Assembly (NCBI GenBank): GCA_934339005.1
Contig: CAKRHR010000006.1
Span: 1-64,000, forward strand
Origin: an uncultured Catenibacillus sp.
GTDB taxonomy: Bacteria > Bacillota > Clostridia > Lachnospirales > Lachnospiraceae
Length of the DNA: 64,000 nt
Reading direction: 5' to 3'
Positions 48,223 through 56,874 of this stretch are shown in pieces (the first letter of the stretch is position 1; each line of letters begins with the position of its first letter). The notes beneath the pieces were generated by a model, which made no database searches, was not told the DNA's origin, and saw nothing but the letters and a program-made list of their open reading frames with translations. Position numbers and translations under genes: made by a program.

Positions 48223-48391
48223 ATCTTCTCATTCCTTTATTTTTTGTGCTGCTTATATTATAAAATTATTTATTACCTGTGAATTTTTCATTTGATTTTT
48301 TTGATTGCCAACAAAGTTTTTTATTGTTTATAAATCATTACCAAAAGCTCTCTCTTGAAAAAAAATGATATTCATATTATGATGATGTCAT

Positions 48392-48463
48392 GGTCAAAAG
48401 GTCAGATGACATTCATACTCCAATCGACCAAAAGTCAAATGAGTTTCATTCGACAAAAAGTCA
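48392..48463. repeat. Repeated GACNAAAAGTCA elements (candidate operator array)
   Basis: Three similar sites lie upstream of the eetA-like gene: GGTCAAAAGGTCA (48392-48404), GACCAAAAGTCA (48426-48437) and GACAAAAAGTCA (48452-48463). They are spaced 33 and 26 bases apart by their TCA ends. ATGTCAT and ATGACAT flank the first copy as an inverted pair. A small AAGACTT/AAGTCTT hairpin with a T run follows at 48499-48518. Regulator binding is inferred. Confidence 0.55.
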
Positions 48464-48551
48464 CCCTGACCTACATAAATATATTAGATTCTTTTTGCAA
48501 GACTTTCAAGTCTTTTTTGACTGTAACTCTTTTTTCCCGAAGGAGATATAT

Positions 48552-48953
48552 ATGAAACGAAAAACTTTAATATTTATCATCATTATCTGCGGATTGCTTG
48601 CCGCAGGTATTATTGGAAGTATTTTAATTTACACACATCAAAGTGATGCAAAAATCGCGTACATCTATCAAAATGGCGAATGTATCCAGACCATCGACCT
48701 CAACCAGGTTAGTGAAAGCTATACCTTCACCGTTGAAGGTGCAGATGGTGCTTACAATGAAATCGAAGTCCGTCCCGGTGAAATCGCTGTCATCAGCGCC
48801 TCCTGCCCGGATAAAGTCTGCGTTCACGCCGGCTTCATTCAAAACGACCTGCTGCCGATTAGCTGTATTCCAAACCGGCTGGTGATTCATATCAGCAATG
48901 GCAATGCCTCCGGCACAGGCAATACGGATGGATTGGATGCCATTGTGCGGTGA
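48552..48953 (+). CDS. NusG domain II-containing protein, EetA-like
   Basis: A 133-residue, membrane-anchored extracytosolic protein: one N-terminal helix (LIFIIIICGLLAAGIIGSILIY), then a NusG-II-like domain with two conserved cysteine motifs (CPDKVCVHAGFI and PISCIPNRLVI). Proteins of this type are EetA of the flavin-based extracellular electron transfer system in Listeria, normally paired with EetB. AAGGAGATATAT precedes the ATG. A longer frame reaches 48390 but has no ribosome binding site. The partner EetB-like gene follows 92 bases later. PplA, Ndh2, ApbE and FMN-binding proteins are not in this window. Confidence 0.82.
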   Translation: MKRKTLIFIIIICGLLAAGIIGSILIYTHQSDAKIAYIYQNGECIQTIDLNQVSESYTFTVEGADGAYNEIEVRPGEIAVISASCPDKVCVHAGFIQNDLLPISCIPNRLVIHISNGNASGTGNTDGLDAIVR

Positions 48954-49045
48954 CAAGCTAAAAATATTCATTTGTGCAGGCACTATCGCATTTTTAACTT
49001 TTGACATTTACATCATATCACTATTTATATAAAAGGAGTTCATCT

Positions 49046-49552
49046 ATGAAATCTGTAAAAAAACTGACGATGCTTGCCCTCATGACAACCATCGCCCTAG
49101 TTATATTTGTCATTGAATCTGCAATTCCGCCCCTTGTGCCGATTCCCGGCATCAAACTCGGTCTTGCCAATATCATTACACTTGTTCTGATTATGAACAA
49201 AATGCCAAAAGAATCCGCTGTTGTTTTGTTGATGCGTATCATTCTCGCAAGCATCTTTGCCGGACAGATGCTATCATTTTTCTACAGCCTCCTGGGCGGA
49301 TTTTTCTGTCTTGGCGCAATGCTCGTCTGCCAGAAGCTTATCGGTACAAAATATATCTGGTTTACAAGCGTCATCGGTGCGATTTTCCATAATATCGGCC
49401 AGTTACTTGCTGCCCTTATCACACTTCAAAGCATTTATGTGCTTTACTATGCACCATTTCTCCTGGTTTCCGGCATCATTACAGGCTTATTCACAGGACT
49501 TTGCGCCTGGTTCTTCCATAAATATGTGCCGGATCTTCGGAAATTTTTTTAA
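49046..49552 (+). CDS. Gx transporter family membrane protein, EetB-like
   Basis: A 168-residue membrane protein with about five hydrophobic helices, belonging to the Gx transporter family often labelled heptaprenyl diphosphate synthase component I. The segments FVIESAIPPLVPIPGIKLGLANI and RIILASIFAGQMLSFFYSLLGG are typical. In Listeria the homologous EetB sits next to EetA and is needed for extracellular electron transfer. AAAAGGAG precedes the ATG. The stop overlaps the convergent DUF3783 stop by four bases. Assignment to EetB rests on pairing with the EetA-like gene; a prenyl synthase subunit is the other label used. Confidence 0.82.
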   Translation: MKSVKKLTMLALMTTIALVIFVIESAIPPLVPIPGIKLGLANIITLVLIMNKMPKESAVVLLMRIILASIFAGQMLSFFYSLLGGFFCLGAMLVCQKLIGTKYIWFTSVIGAIFHNIGQLLAALITLQSIYVLYYAPFLLVSGIITGLFTGLCAWFFHKYVPDLRKFF

Positions 49553-49935
49553 TAACTTATAAATAACGCCTCATGCTCTTTTTTCACTTCTTCAAACAGC
49601 ATCGTCGGTGTCCACTGGCTGTTGGTCTGTGTAAGCATCGCTTTATATGGAATAAAGCCAACACCTTTTTTGCGAAATGCCATCAAAAGTTTATCAATAT
49701 CCGAACTTGTCACACCTGCCATCAAAAGCATTGCATCCGGTAATTCTTCACCTTCGTATGTGCCTTCAACCACATCCTGCTCAAACGCCTTATCCCCTGT
49801 CAGATATCCTAATTTCTGATGATAATCTTTTTTGTCTATCATCCGCAGGTGAAAACCAATCGGCAAAGCTGCCTGCTTCATCTTCATCACGCGCGCTTTA
49901 TCTGTAAAATTAAATAATAATACTGTCGGTTTCAT
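49549..49935 (-). CDS. DUF3783 family protein
   Basis: A 128-residue cytosolic protein opening MKPTVLLFNFTDKARVMKMKQAALPIGF and containing PDAMLLMAGVTSSDIDKLL, which match the DUF3783 family of unknown function. A full AAAGGAGTG ribosome binding site lies upstream, and it starts four bases after rsmA ends, so both are in one unit. The context gives no specific hint beyond a possible ribosome-maintenance association. Confidence 0.8.
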   Translation of the reverse strand: MKPTVLLFNFTDKARVMKMKQAALPIGFHLRMIDKKDYHQKLGYLTGDKAFEQDVVEGTYEGEELPDAMLLMAGVTSSDIDKLLMAFRKKGVGFIPYKAMLTQTNSQWTPTMLFEEVKKEHEALFISY

Positions 49936-49939
49936 CCTG

Positions 49940-50821
49940 TCACTCCTTTATGGCTGACAACAAATCACTCAACGCAGCAAACTGCTCTAAAGTCAACGCC
50001 TCACCTCGCACTGTCGCAGATAAATTCATCTCTGCAAGTGCATTTTGAATTTCTTCCTTTGTAAAATTCAATTCAGGCGAATTGTTTAAGGAATTGACTA
50101 ATGTCTTTCTGCGCTGGTTAAATGCCGCACGCACCATCTTAAACATCTGCGCCTCGTCCTTTACGGCTACCGGCATCTGTTCATGTCTTGTCAGACGAAT
50201 CACCGCAGAATCCACATTTGGTCTTGGCATAAAACAGTTGCATGGCACATTGGCTACAATATAAGGTTCGGCATAATACTGCACTGCCAGTGACAATGCG
50301 CCATAATCCTTTGTGCCCGGACCTGCCTCCATACGCTTTGCAACTTCCTTCTGAACCATGACTGTAAGATTTTCCAGTGGCACATGCGCTTCAAATAACC
50401 CCATGATAATCGGCGTTGTAATATAATATGGCAGATTTGCCACAACCTTGATCGGCTTTCCACCATTGTACTCTCTTGCAATTGCATTTAAATCAAGCTT
50501 TAAAATATCTTCATTAATCACAGTTACATTGTCATATGGTGCCAGTGTTTCTTCAAGAATGGGCAAAAGATTTTTGTCAATTTCAACCGCAAATACCTTG
50601 CCTGCCGCTTCACACAAATACTGTGTCAGCGTACCAATTCCCGGACCGATTTCCAGCACAAAATCATCTTTTGTCACGCCTGCACCTGCAATAATTTTGT
50701 TCAGCACATGACTGTCAATCAGAAAGTTCTGTCCGAATTTTTTTTGAAAATTAAAGTTATATTTTTGAATAATTTCAATTGTTTTCTGTGGATTTGAAAG
50801 TTTATCCATCACCTGAGTCAT
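49940..50821 (-). CDS. rsmA: 16S rRNA (adenine1518-N6/adenine1519-N6)-dimethyltransferase
   Basis: Dimethylates two adjacent adenines near the 3' end of 16S rRNA during small-subunit assembly. The 293 residues show all family motifs: KKFGQNFLID, the SAM site EIGPGIGTLTQYL, the acidic EIDKNLLPIL, and catalytic NLPYYITTPII. The C-terminal domain has MVQKEVAKRM and FNQRRKTLVNSL. Length is normal. AGG lies ten bases upstream of the ATG. Followed by DUF3783. Confidence 0.96.
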   Translation of the reverse strand: MTQVMDKLSNPQKTIEIIQKYNFNFQKKFGQNFLIDSHVLNKIIAGAGVTKDDFVLEIGPGIGTLTQYLCEAAGKVFAVEIDKNLLPILEETLAPYDNVTVINEDILKLDLNAIAREYNGGKPIKVVANLPYYITTPIIMGLFEAHVPLENLTVMVQKEVAKRMEAGPGTKDYGALSLAVQYYAEPYIVANVPCNCFMPRPNVDSAVIRLTRHEQMPVAVKDEAQMFKMVRAAFNQRRKTLVNSLNNSPELNFTKEEIQNALAEMNLSATVRGEALTLEQFAALSDLLSAIKE

Positions 50822-50980
50822 ATTTGATTTTCCTATCTTTGATTCTTACTTGATGATGTCATTTTTTCTCTGGCATCATCGTTTTTATAGTTTTATAGTC
50901 TTATTCTTTATCATATCTTATCCACTAAAAACTTTCAAGGGGCTTCGTAAAATTGTCAGAAAACCTTTATAGAATTTAAA

Positions 50981-51009
50981 TTGATTTTGTATTTACTCTC
51001 TGCTATGAT
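50981..51009 (+). promoter_or_regulatory. Candidate sigma-A promoter of the 51-kb lipoprotein gene
   Basis: TTGATT and TATGAT are separated by 17 bases, about 70 bases upstream of the start codon at 51081. Confidence 0.65.
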
Positions 51010-51080
51010 AAAGATAGATGATGGTTCGATGTCATCATAATATTTAACCATAGACTCTAACAACAGGAGAAACATTTACA

Positions 51081-51773
51081 ATGCAGATAATAAGAAAAAA
51101 GCTGGCTGTTTTAGCCACACTGATGATGATTTTACTGACACTTGGCGGCTGTGCACGCTTTGACTGTTCCGGTTACATTCAGGCGATGCTTGATTCACTG
51201 TACAAAGGCGAGCACGATGCTTATGCCACAATTACAAAACTGACCTCAGATGAGCTTGAGCAGAATTATCAGGAAGGCATCAACGCAGAAATTGAGAAGT
51301 TCCTTTCCTATATGAATATTTCCGACAATGCCTCTTTTGTGGATGAGAATACGCGTACAAACCTGAGAAGCTTTTTCCAGAAAGTTTATCAAAATGCGAA
51401 CTACACCGTTGCCGAAGCTGACAAAAAGGGCAATGTTAAGATAACGATTCAGCCAATTCAGATTTTCACCCCTGCCAAGGAAGCCCTTGACGCCTATGTT
51501 AATGATTTCTTTGCCCGTAATGATGCCGGTGAATTTGCCGAGTTAAGTGATGAAGCATTTTACAGCCAATATATTCAGGGTGCTTTGGATATTCTTAATA
51601 CTTACGCTGATACGATTTCCTACGGAGATGCTATTACCGTCACAGTAGCAGTAACCTCCAACAAACAGCATGTGTACAGTATCACGGATGAAGCATTTGA
51701 CAGTATTGATGAGCATATTCTGGATTATAACAGCCAGATCAGTACGCCAGATGGGTCTGCTCATTTTATGTAA
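51081..51773 (+). CDS. Putative lipoprotein of unknown function
   Basis: A 230-residue protein with a lipoprotein signal peptide (MQIIRKKLAVLATLMMILLTLGGC; LGGC lipobox) followed by a mostly alpha-helical acidic domain. It resembles small Firmicute lipoproteins with repeats of the type YIQAMLDSLYKGEHDAYATIT, but I do not recognise a named family with a function. ACAGGAGA precedes the ATG. It is monocistronic and convergent with tatD (two-base gap between stops). Confidence 0.78.
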   Translation: MQIIRKKLAVLATLMMILLTLGGCARFDCSGYIQAMLDSLYKGEHDAYATITKLTSDELEQNYQEGINAEIEKFLSYMNISDNASFVDENTRTNLRSFFQKVYQNANYTVAEADKKGNVKITIQPIQIFTPAKEALDAYVNDFFARNDAGEFAELSDEAFYSQYIQGALDILNTYADTISYGDAITVTVAVTSNKQHVYSITDEAFDSIDEHILDYNSQISTPDGSAHFM

Positions 51774-51775
51774 CT

Positions 51776-52552
51776 CTATCCTTCGATGCGATACATCCGC
51801 ATGGCATTTTTCCATGTCTGCTCAATCACTTCATCAACACTGATACCTTTAAGTTCTGCAATGGTCTGTGCCACGTAAATCAGATTCAATGAAGAATTGC
51901 GTTTACCGCGGTTTGGCACTGGTGCCAGATAAGGACAATCTGTTTCAAGCAATATGCGCTCAAGAGGTGTCCACGCTGCAACCTCTTTTAAAGTTTTGGC
52001 ATTTTTAAATGTCACCACGCCGCCGATACCGATGTAAAAACCCATATCCACATACAACTTCGCAAATTCCAGTGAATTTGAAAAACAATGAATCACCCCA
52101 CCGGTACTTGCTGCATCGGTATCTTTAATGATATCCATCGTATCTTTGGCGGCATCTCTGGAATGTACAATAATTGGCAGTTGTTTGTCTTTTGCCATCT
52201 GAATTTGCTTTCTAAACCAGAAACGCTGCTTTTCCTGAACATCCGCTTCTTTGTCCCAGTAATAATCCAGACCGATTTCTCCGACAGCAACACATTTTTC
52301 ATGTGCACACATCTCATAAAGCCACTTAAGACCTTCCTCAGATAACTCTGCCACATCACTTGGATGTACACCGACAGAGGCATAAATCCAAGGATATTTG
52401 TCTGCCAATTCCAGACTGGCTTTTGTCGCTGCCAGATTGGATGCAACATTCACTACGCAACCAATATTATTTTCTTTAAAACTTGCTAAAAGACTTTCTC
52501 TGTCTTCATCAAATTGTTCTGATTCATAATGTGCATGAGATTCAAATATCAT
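51776..52552 (-). CDS. TatD family metal-dependent hydrolase
   Basis: A 258-residue TIM-barrel hydrolase. Metal ligands appear in the N-terminal SHAHYE (HxH), GEIGLDYYW (Glu), VHSRDA (His), HCFSN (His) and LETDCPY (Asp). TatD proteins have DNase and D-aminoacyl-tRNA-related activities reported; the precise substrate is uncertain. I start at the ATG at 52552, because the ATG at 52582 lies inside the previous gene and has no ribosome binding site. It follows the TRIC channel gene by 19 bases. The TatD-associated radical SAM gene is 6 kb away rather than adjacent. Confidence 0.9.
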   Translation of the reverse strand: MIFESHAHYESEQFDEDRESLLASFKENNIGCVVNVASNLAATKASLELADKYPWIYASVGVHPSDVAELSEEGLKWLYEMCAHEKCVAVGEIGLDYYWDKEADVQEKQRFWFRKQIQMAKDKQLPIIVHSRDAAKDTMDIIKDTDAASTGGVIHCFSNSLEFAKLYVDMGFYIGIGGVVTFKNAKTLKEVAAWTPLERILLETDCPYLAPVPNRGKRNSSLNLIYVAQTIAELKGISVDEVIEQTWKNAMRMYRIEG

Positions 52553-52571
52553 TTTATTTTCTCTTTCTTTT

Positions 52572-53255
52572 TTAAAATTCATAGGGCTTTTGCAGGCGGA
52601 TTCTTGGCAGATTCCATCTGTAATGTGCTGACAGAAAACGAATCACAACAATCACAATAGCCCCGATAATCATCGCTGTCAAATCACTCATGGCATGGCC
52701 AAACACATGAATTCTCGGACCAAATACACAAATCAATGCCCCAATCATTGACGCGCAGGCATACACATGCTTCACAAACACATAAGGCATCAATCCTGCC
52801 ATCACATCACGCATCATACCGCCGCCAACACCGGTCACCATGCCCACAAAAATTAATAAAAAAGCACTTGGCTCAACATCCGCATTCCTTGCAGCCTCGA
52901 TACCAAGCACTGTAAAAATCGCCAGTCCAAGAGTATCCAGCACAAGCATCATCTGCTCATAGCGCACCATCCACTGGCTTTCCAAAAACTTCTGATTAAA
53001 ATAAACAATCAGAAACAACACACACGATGTTGCAATGGAAGTCAGCACGTAAACAGGATTCTGAAAAGTCTTTGGCGGATGAATGCCAAGCACCAGATCC
53101 CTGATGATACCGCCGCCTACCGCAGTCGTAATTCCAAGGACGCATATACCGAAAATATCCATATTCTTTCGAATACCCGTCAATGCCCCTGACGATGCAA
53201 AGGCAACCGTTCCAATCATTTCCAGTATAAATATCAATACATCTGAAATATCCAT
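52572..53255 (-). CDS. Trimeric intracellular cation channel family protein (TRIC/UPF0126)
   Basis: A 227-residue membrane protein with seven hydrophobic helices arranged as two repeats. Each repeat has the Gly-rich signature (TTAVGGGIIRDLVLG and GVGGGMMRDVMAG). This defines the TRIC family, represented in bacteria by YvgT/YadS-like proteins thought to conduct potassium or glycine. It precedes tatD on the same strand and is probably co-transcribed with it. A short ribosome binding site (AGGAA) lies ten or so bases before the ATG. Confidence 0.9.
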   Translation of the reverse strand: MDISDVLIFILEMIGTVAFASSGALTGIRKNMDIFGICVLGITTAVGGGIIRDLVLGIHPPKTFQNPVYVLTSIATSCVLFLIVYFNQKFLESQWMVRYEQMMLVLDTLGLAIFTVLGIEAARNADVEPSAFLLIFVGMVTGVGGGMMRDVMAGLMPYVFVKHVYACASMIGALICVFGPRIHVFGHAMSDLTAMIIGAIVIVVIRFLSAHYRWNLPRIRLQKPYEF

Positions 53256-53281
53256 TTTTCTAAATTCCTATAATTAAATGA

Positions 53282-53331
53282 TATAAGTGTCAAAGTCTAA
53301 ATTGCGATTGTGCTTGCACAAATGAACACTT
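53282..53331. repeat. Dispersed intergenic repeat, copy B, with a nearby inverted repeat
   Basis: This stretch is the second copy of the repeat at 1622-1676, sharing GTCTAAATTGCGATT-like and CTTGCACAAATGAA blocks. The same 300-base gap (53256-53555) also has a perfect 10-bp inverted repeat, ATGTCGGAGT, at 53395-53441 without a T run, possibly an operator or hairpin. No gene is seen in the gap. Confidence 0.5.
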
Positions 53332-53555
53332 CAGACTTATTGCCACGCCGAACACCGAAATATAATAAAATAACGTAAATACGTCTAATTTACAATGTCG
53401 GAGTCAAAATACACTGTTTCATCTGTTTTTAACTCCGACATGCTTTATCTTATATTGTTTTTATTATTGTTTAAATTATTGCTTGAACTTTCAGGACATT
53501 TTTATTCTATCTCTAAATTGTCTTCACGAAATTTTGATTTCAGCCTTTAAAACCA

Positions 53556-55535
53556 TTAGCAGATTTCAGCACCTGCAGGCATCTTCTTTTCAGGTACCAT
53601 CAATGACAGATTACCTTCTGCATCTTCTGCACACAAAAGCATACCTTCTGATAAAATACCGGCAAGTTTTGCAGGTTTTAAGTTGACAACAACCATAACT
53701 TTTTTGCCAACCATCTCTTCTGCTGAATAATGTGCTTTAATGCCAGATACGATCTGCTTCACCTGTGAACCGATCTTGACCTGTGAGCAAAGCAGTTTTT
53801 TAGATTTCTTCACTTCTTCGCAGGCAATAATTTCACCGACCTGGAACTGTAATTTTGCAAAATCATCATATGTGATTTCCGGTTTTGCTTCGATGTCAAC
53901 AACATCTTCTTCCTCAACAACATCCACCTGTGGATTTGCTGCTGCGTTCGCTGCAGCCTGGGCTGCCTGAATTTCTTCAACCTTTACCATCACATCTTTG
54001 ATATCCATACGAGCGAAAAGGATTTCAGGTTTTTCAACAACTTTGCCGCCAACTTCAAGTAAACCGAATGTATCAAGCTTATCAAAATCTCTCTGATTTG
54101 TACCTAACTGGTTCAGAATCTTATCTGCAGTTGCTGGCAGGAAAGCCTGAAGACAGATAGCTGCCATACGGATACTTTCCATCAGATTATAAAGTACAGT
54201 TGCAAGACGGTCCTGCTTTGCTTCATCCTTTGCAAGCTTCCATGGTTCTGTTTCATCGATATATTTGTTACATCTTCTGAGCAGAACGAAAATCTCTGAA
54301 ATAGCATCTGCCACACGAAGTTTTTCCATCTTTGCAGCCACACGCACAGGCATATCAAGTGCCACATCTTTTAATTCTGTATCAATTGCTTCCGGTTCAC
54401 ACGGATTGTTAATCACGCCGCTAAAATATTTATTATTCATGGAGATTGTACGGTTCACAAGGTTACCAAGAATATTGGCAAGGTCTGAATTCATACGCTC
54501 AACCATCAGTTCCCATGTAATAGAACCATCATTATCAAATGGCATCTCATGAAGTACAAAATAACGTACCGCATCCACACCAAATAAATCTACAAGATCA
54601 TCTGCATAAATCACATTGCCTTTAGATTTACTCATCTTGCCGTCACCAACAAGCAGCCAAGGATGTCCAAATACCTGCTTTGGCAATGGTAAATCCAATG
54701 CCATCAACATGATTGGCCAGTAAATTGTATGGAAACGGATAATATCCTTACCAATCAGGTGAAGGTCTGCAGGCCAGTATTTTTCAAACATAGGATCACT
54801 GTTGCCATCCAGATCATATCCAAGGCCTGTGATATAGTTGCTTAATGCATCAATCCATACATAAACCACATGCTTAGGATCGAAGTCTACAGGAATACCC
54901 CATGAAAAACTTGTTCTGGATACGCATAAATCCTGAAGTCCTGGAAGCAGGAAGTTGTTCATCATCTCATTCTTTCTGGATTCCGGCTGAATAAATTCAG
55001 GATGTTCATTAATATACTGAATCAGTCTGTCTGAATATTTGCTTAATTTGAAGAAATAAGCTTCTTCCTTTGCATTTGTCACTTCACGGCCACAGTCCGG
55101 ACATTTGCCGTCCACAAGCTGGCTTTCTGTAAAGAAAGATTCACAAGGTGTACAATATTTACCTTCATAGTAACCTTTGTAAATATCGCCCTGGTCATAT
55201 AATTTCTTGAAAATCTTCTTAACCTGACGTTCATGGTCTTCATCTGTTGTACGGATAAATTTGTCATAAGATGTACCCATCAAATCCCAGATTTCCTTGA
55301 TCTGTCCGGCAACATTATCAACAAACTCTTTTGGTGTAATACCGGCTTCTTCTGCTTTAATCTCAATCTTTTGTCCATGTTCATCTGTACCTGTCTGGAA
55401 ACGCACATCATATCCCTGAAGACGTTTGAAACGTGCAATACTGTCTGCAAGCACTGCTTCATAAGTATTACCGATATGTGGTTTTCCTGATGTATAGGCA
55501 ATGGCTGTTGTTATATAATATGGTTTCTTTGCCAT
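53556..55535 (-). CDS. metG: Methionine--tRNA ligase
   Basis: Charges tRNA-Met. The 659-residue enzyme has the class I HIGH-type motif (KPHIGNT), the KMSKS motif (GDGKMSKSKGN), the zinc knuckle cysteines YCTPCE and CPDCG, and a C-terminal tRNA-binding EMAP-like domain (about 550-659) after an Ala-rich acidic linker. This is the usual Firmicute two-part arrangement. A good sigma-A promoter lies about 80 bases upstream, and no T-box is seen. GGAGG precedes the ATG. Confidence 0.97.
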   Translation of the reverse strand: MAKKPYYITTAIAYTSGKPHIGNTYEAVLADSIARFKRLQGYDVRFQTGTDEHGQKIEIKAEEAGITPKEFVDNVAGQIKEIWDLMGTSYDKFIRTTDEDHERQVKKIFKKLYDQGDIYKGYYEGKYCTPCESFFTESQLVDGKCPDCGREVTNAKEEAYFFKLSKYSDRLIQYINEHPEFIQPESRKNEMMNNFLLPGLQDLCVSRTSFSWGIPVDFDPKHVVYVWIDALSNYITGLGYDLDGNSDPMFEKYWPADLHLIGKDIIRFHTIYWPIMLMALDLPLPKQVFGHPWLLVGDGKMSKSKGNVIYADDLVDLFGVDAVRYFVLHEMPFDNDGSITWELMVERMNSDLANILGNLVNRTISMNNKYFSGVINNPCEPEAIDTELKDVALDMPVRVAAKMEKLRVADAISEIFVLLRRCNKYIDETEPWKLAKDEAKQDRLATVLYNLMESIRMAAICLQAFLPATADKILNQLGTNQRDFDKLDTFGLLEVGGKVVEKPEILFARMDIKDVMVKVEEIQAAQAAANAAANPQVDVVEEEDVVDIEAKPEITYDDFAKLQFQVGEIIACEEVKKSKKLLCSQVKIGSQVKQIVSGIKAHYSAEEMVGKKVMVVVNLKPAKLAGILSEGMLLCAEDAEGNLSLMVPEKKMPAGAEIC

Positions 55536-55612
55536 AATCCTTAAAACCTCCTGCTTTTCTGAATTTATATATCTGGCCCGTCCAATGTCTGGTTTAAACG
55601 TCGCTTCTTATC

Positions 55613-55641
55613 ATTATATACGATACAAATTATTCCTGCAA
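55613..55641 (-). promoter_or_regulatory. Candidate sigma-A promoter of metG
   Basis: On the minus strand TTGCAG and a perfect TATAAT are separated by 17 bases, giving a short leader of about 70 bases. No T-box specifier or AGGGTGGNACCGCG element is found. Confidence 0.7.
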
Positions 55642-55654
55642 GCCCTAAAACAAA

Positions 55655-55707
55655 CAAAAAGAAGCCATACATCGACGATTTTCGACAACTGTCTTCTGTA
55701 AGGCTTC
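55655..55707 (-). terminator. Intrinsic terminator upstream of the metG promoter
   Basis: GAAGCC (55661-55666) pairs with GGCTTC (55702-55707), with TACA/TGTA and TCGA-type inner pairing. The minus-strand 3' side is TTTTTGTTTGTTTT. It lies upstream of the metG promoter and probably ends transcription of the lipoprotein gene at 55897. The rest of 55536-55896 holds no gene. Confidence 0.75.
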
Positions 55708-55896
55708 TTCATTTTAACATATATTTTTTTATTTTCTTATATTTACTTTTATATTATACGTTTTATGATATGCGTATCAAAAACAAATTTTCACACTTAT
55801 ATTTTTTGATAATACCTGATTAGAGCAGTATTCTTACTTAAAATAGTTTGTTCTTGTTGAAAATATCAAATACCACAATCTAATATCAAAAATCTT

Positions 55897-56874
55897 TTAC
55901 TCCTGCGTAAATGCAGACAAATTAATATTTACATCCGTCACACTGATTGCATTTGCCACCTGTCCGTTTTCAAAATAAGACCTGGCAGCCGCATCTACAT
56001 CTTCACCCTCCGGCAAAGTAATCACTGTCACTGTATACGTTTCACTGCCAGTAACCGGATAAGCGATTTTATCTGCCAATGTGCTAAAATCCGGTGCCAG
56101 CGTTGTCTTATAAGTCGTTCCAGGTACTAAATCCTCATAAGCTGAATAAACCTGTTCACCAGAAGTATTACCGCTAAAATTGCGTTCAATAACCACAACA
56201 GAAATATTCTGCGCTGATGTATTTTGCATTAACAGTCTTACTGCTAACATATCCAGCGCCGCACCATCTTCTGACGGAATACTTTCCACCGATGCAGCAC
56301 TTAAATTTAATGTACCATTATTCATAAGATTCACTAAATCCCCTGAAACCGGAATATACTTAATAGCCTTTATTTCAGGCGCTTTTGTTTCACTTGCTGC
56401 GGAATCTTTTGTTTCAGCAGTGCTGCTTTTGCCAACCTCAAACGCACCTTTATTTAATGTCAGTGCTTCATTATTATCCCGTGTTAAAACAAGGGTATCC
56501 TCTGCGACTGCATACTGCATATCCTGTGCTTCAAACGCATCACCGGAAATAAATTCCATATGCAGCACATCATCTGTGACTGTATAAGACGCCTTTGCTT
56601 CAAAATCATTCACACGAATCGCTACTGTACCATCATCCGAGAAAATAAACTGACTGTAGTCATCCGTCACCGTATCATACGAAGACCATACGCCAAGCAG
56701 ATCTGCATCCATTCCCGTTTTCCCGGCAACCGAGCTGCTCTCCTCAACTGTAATCGTTTCTTCTATTGTTTCTGCCGTTTCACTCTGCGGCTGTGTGCTG
56801 CTGCCCTGTCCGCATGCTGTCACAAATAACCCAAGCACCATCGCCGCTAAAATACTTAACATTCTTTTGTTCAT
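55897..56874 (-). CDS. Putative lipoprotein of unknown function
   Basis: A 325-residue exported lipoprotein: the signal peptide MNKRMLSILAAMVLGLFVTAC has lipobox VTAC, followed by a Thr/Glu/Ser-rich linker. The N-terminal half resembles lipocalin-like DUF5640 domains (LLGVWSSYDTVTDDYSQFIFSDDGTVAIRVND). The C-terminal half is a beta-rich domain with LMQNTSAQNISVVVIERNF, like FxLYD-type folds. No specific function can be given. AGGGGAATAG precedes the ATG. The next gene upstream is divergent. Confidence 0.78.
   Translation of the reverse strand: MNKRMLSILAAMVLGLFVTACGQGSSTQPQSETAETIEETITVEESSSVAGKTGMDADLLGVWSSYDTVTDDYSQFIFSDDGTVAIRVNDFEAKASYTVTDDVLHMEFISGDAFEAQDMQYAVAEDTLVLTRDNNEALTLNKGAFEVGKSSTAETKDSAASETKAPEIKAIKYIPVSGDLVNLMNNGTLNLSAASVESIPSEDGAALDMLAVRLLMQNTSAQNISVVVIERNFSGNTSGEQVYSAYEDLVPGTTYKTTLAPDFSTLADKIAYPVTGSETYTVTVITLPEGEDVDAAARSYFENGQVANAISVTDVNINLSAFTQE

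Noticed and set aside
48390..48551. N-terminal extension of the eetA-like gene to 48390
   Set aside because: It would run through the repeat array, lacks a ribosome binding site, and places the membrane anchor internally; the ATG at 48552 has a strong site.
49001..49029. TTGACA-N17-TTTATA promoter for the eetB-like gene
   Set aside because: The transcript would start at or after the ribosome binding site, so translation would fail; the TTGACA belongs to the dispersed motif instead.
55536..55720. T-box leader for metG
   Set aside because: No AGGGTGGNACCGCG element or specifier loop; the hairpin is upstream of a near-perfect promoter and fits as a terminator of the preceding gene.
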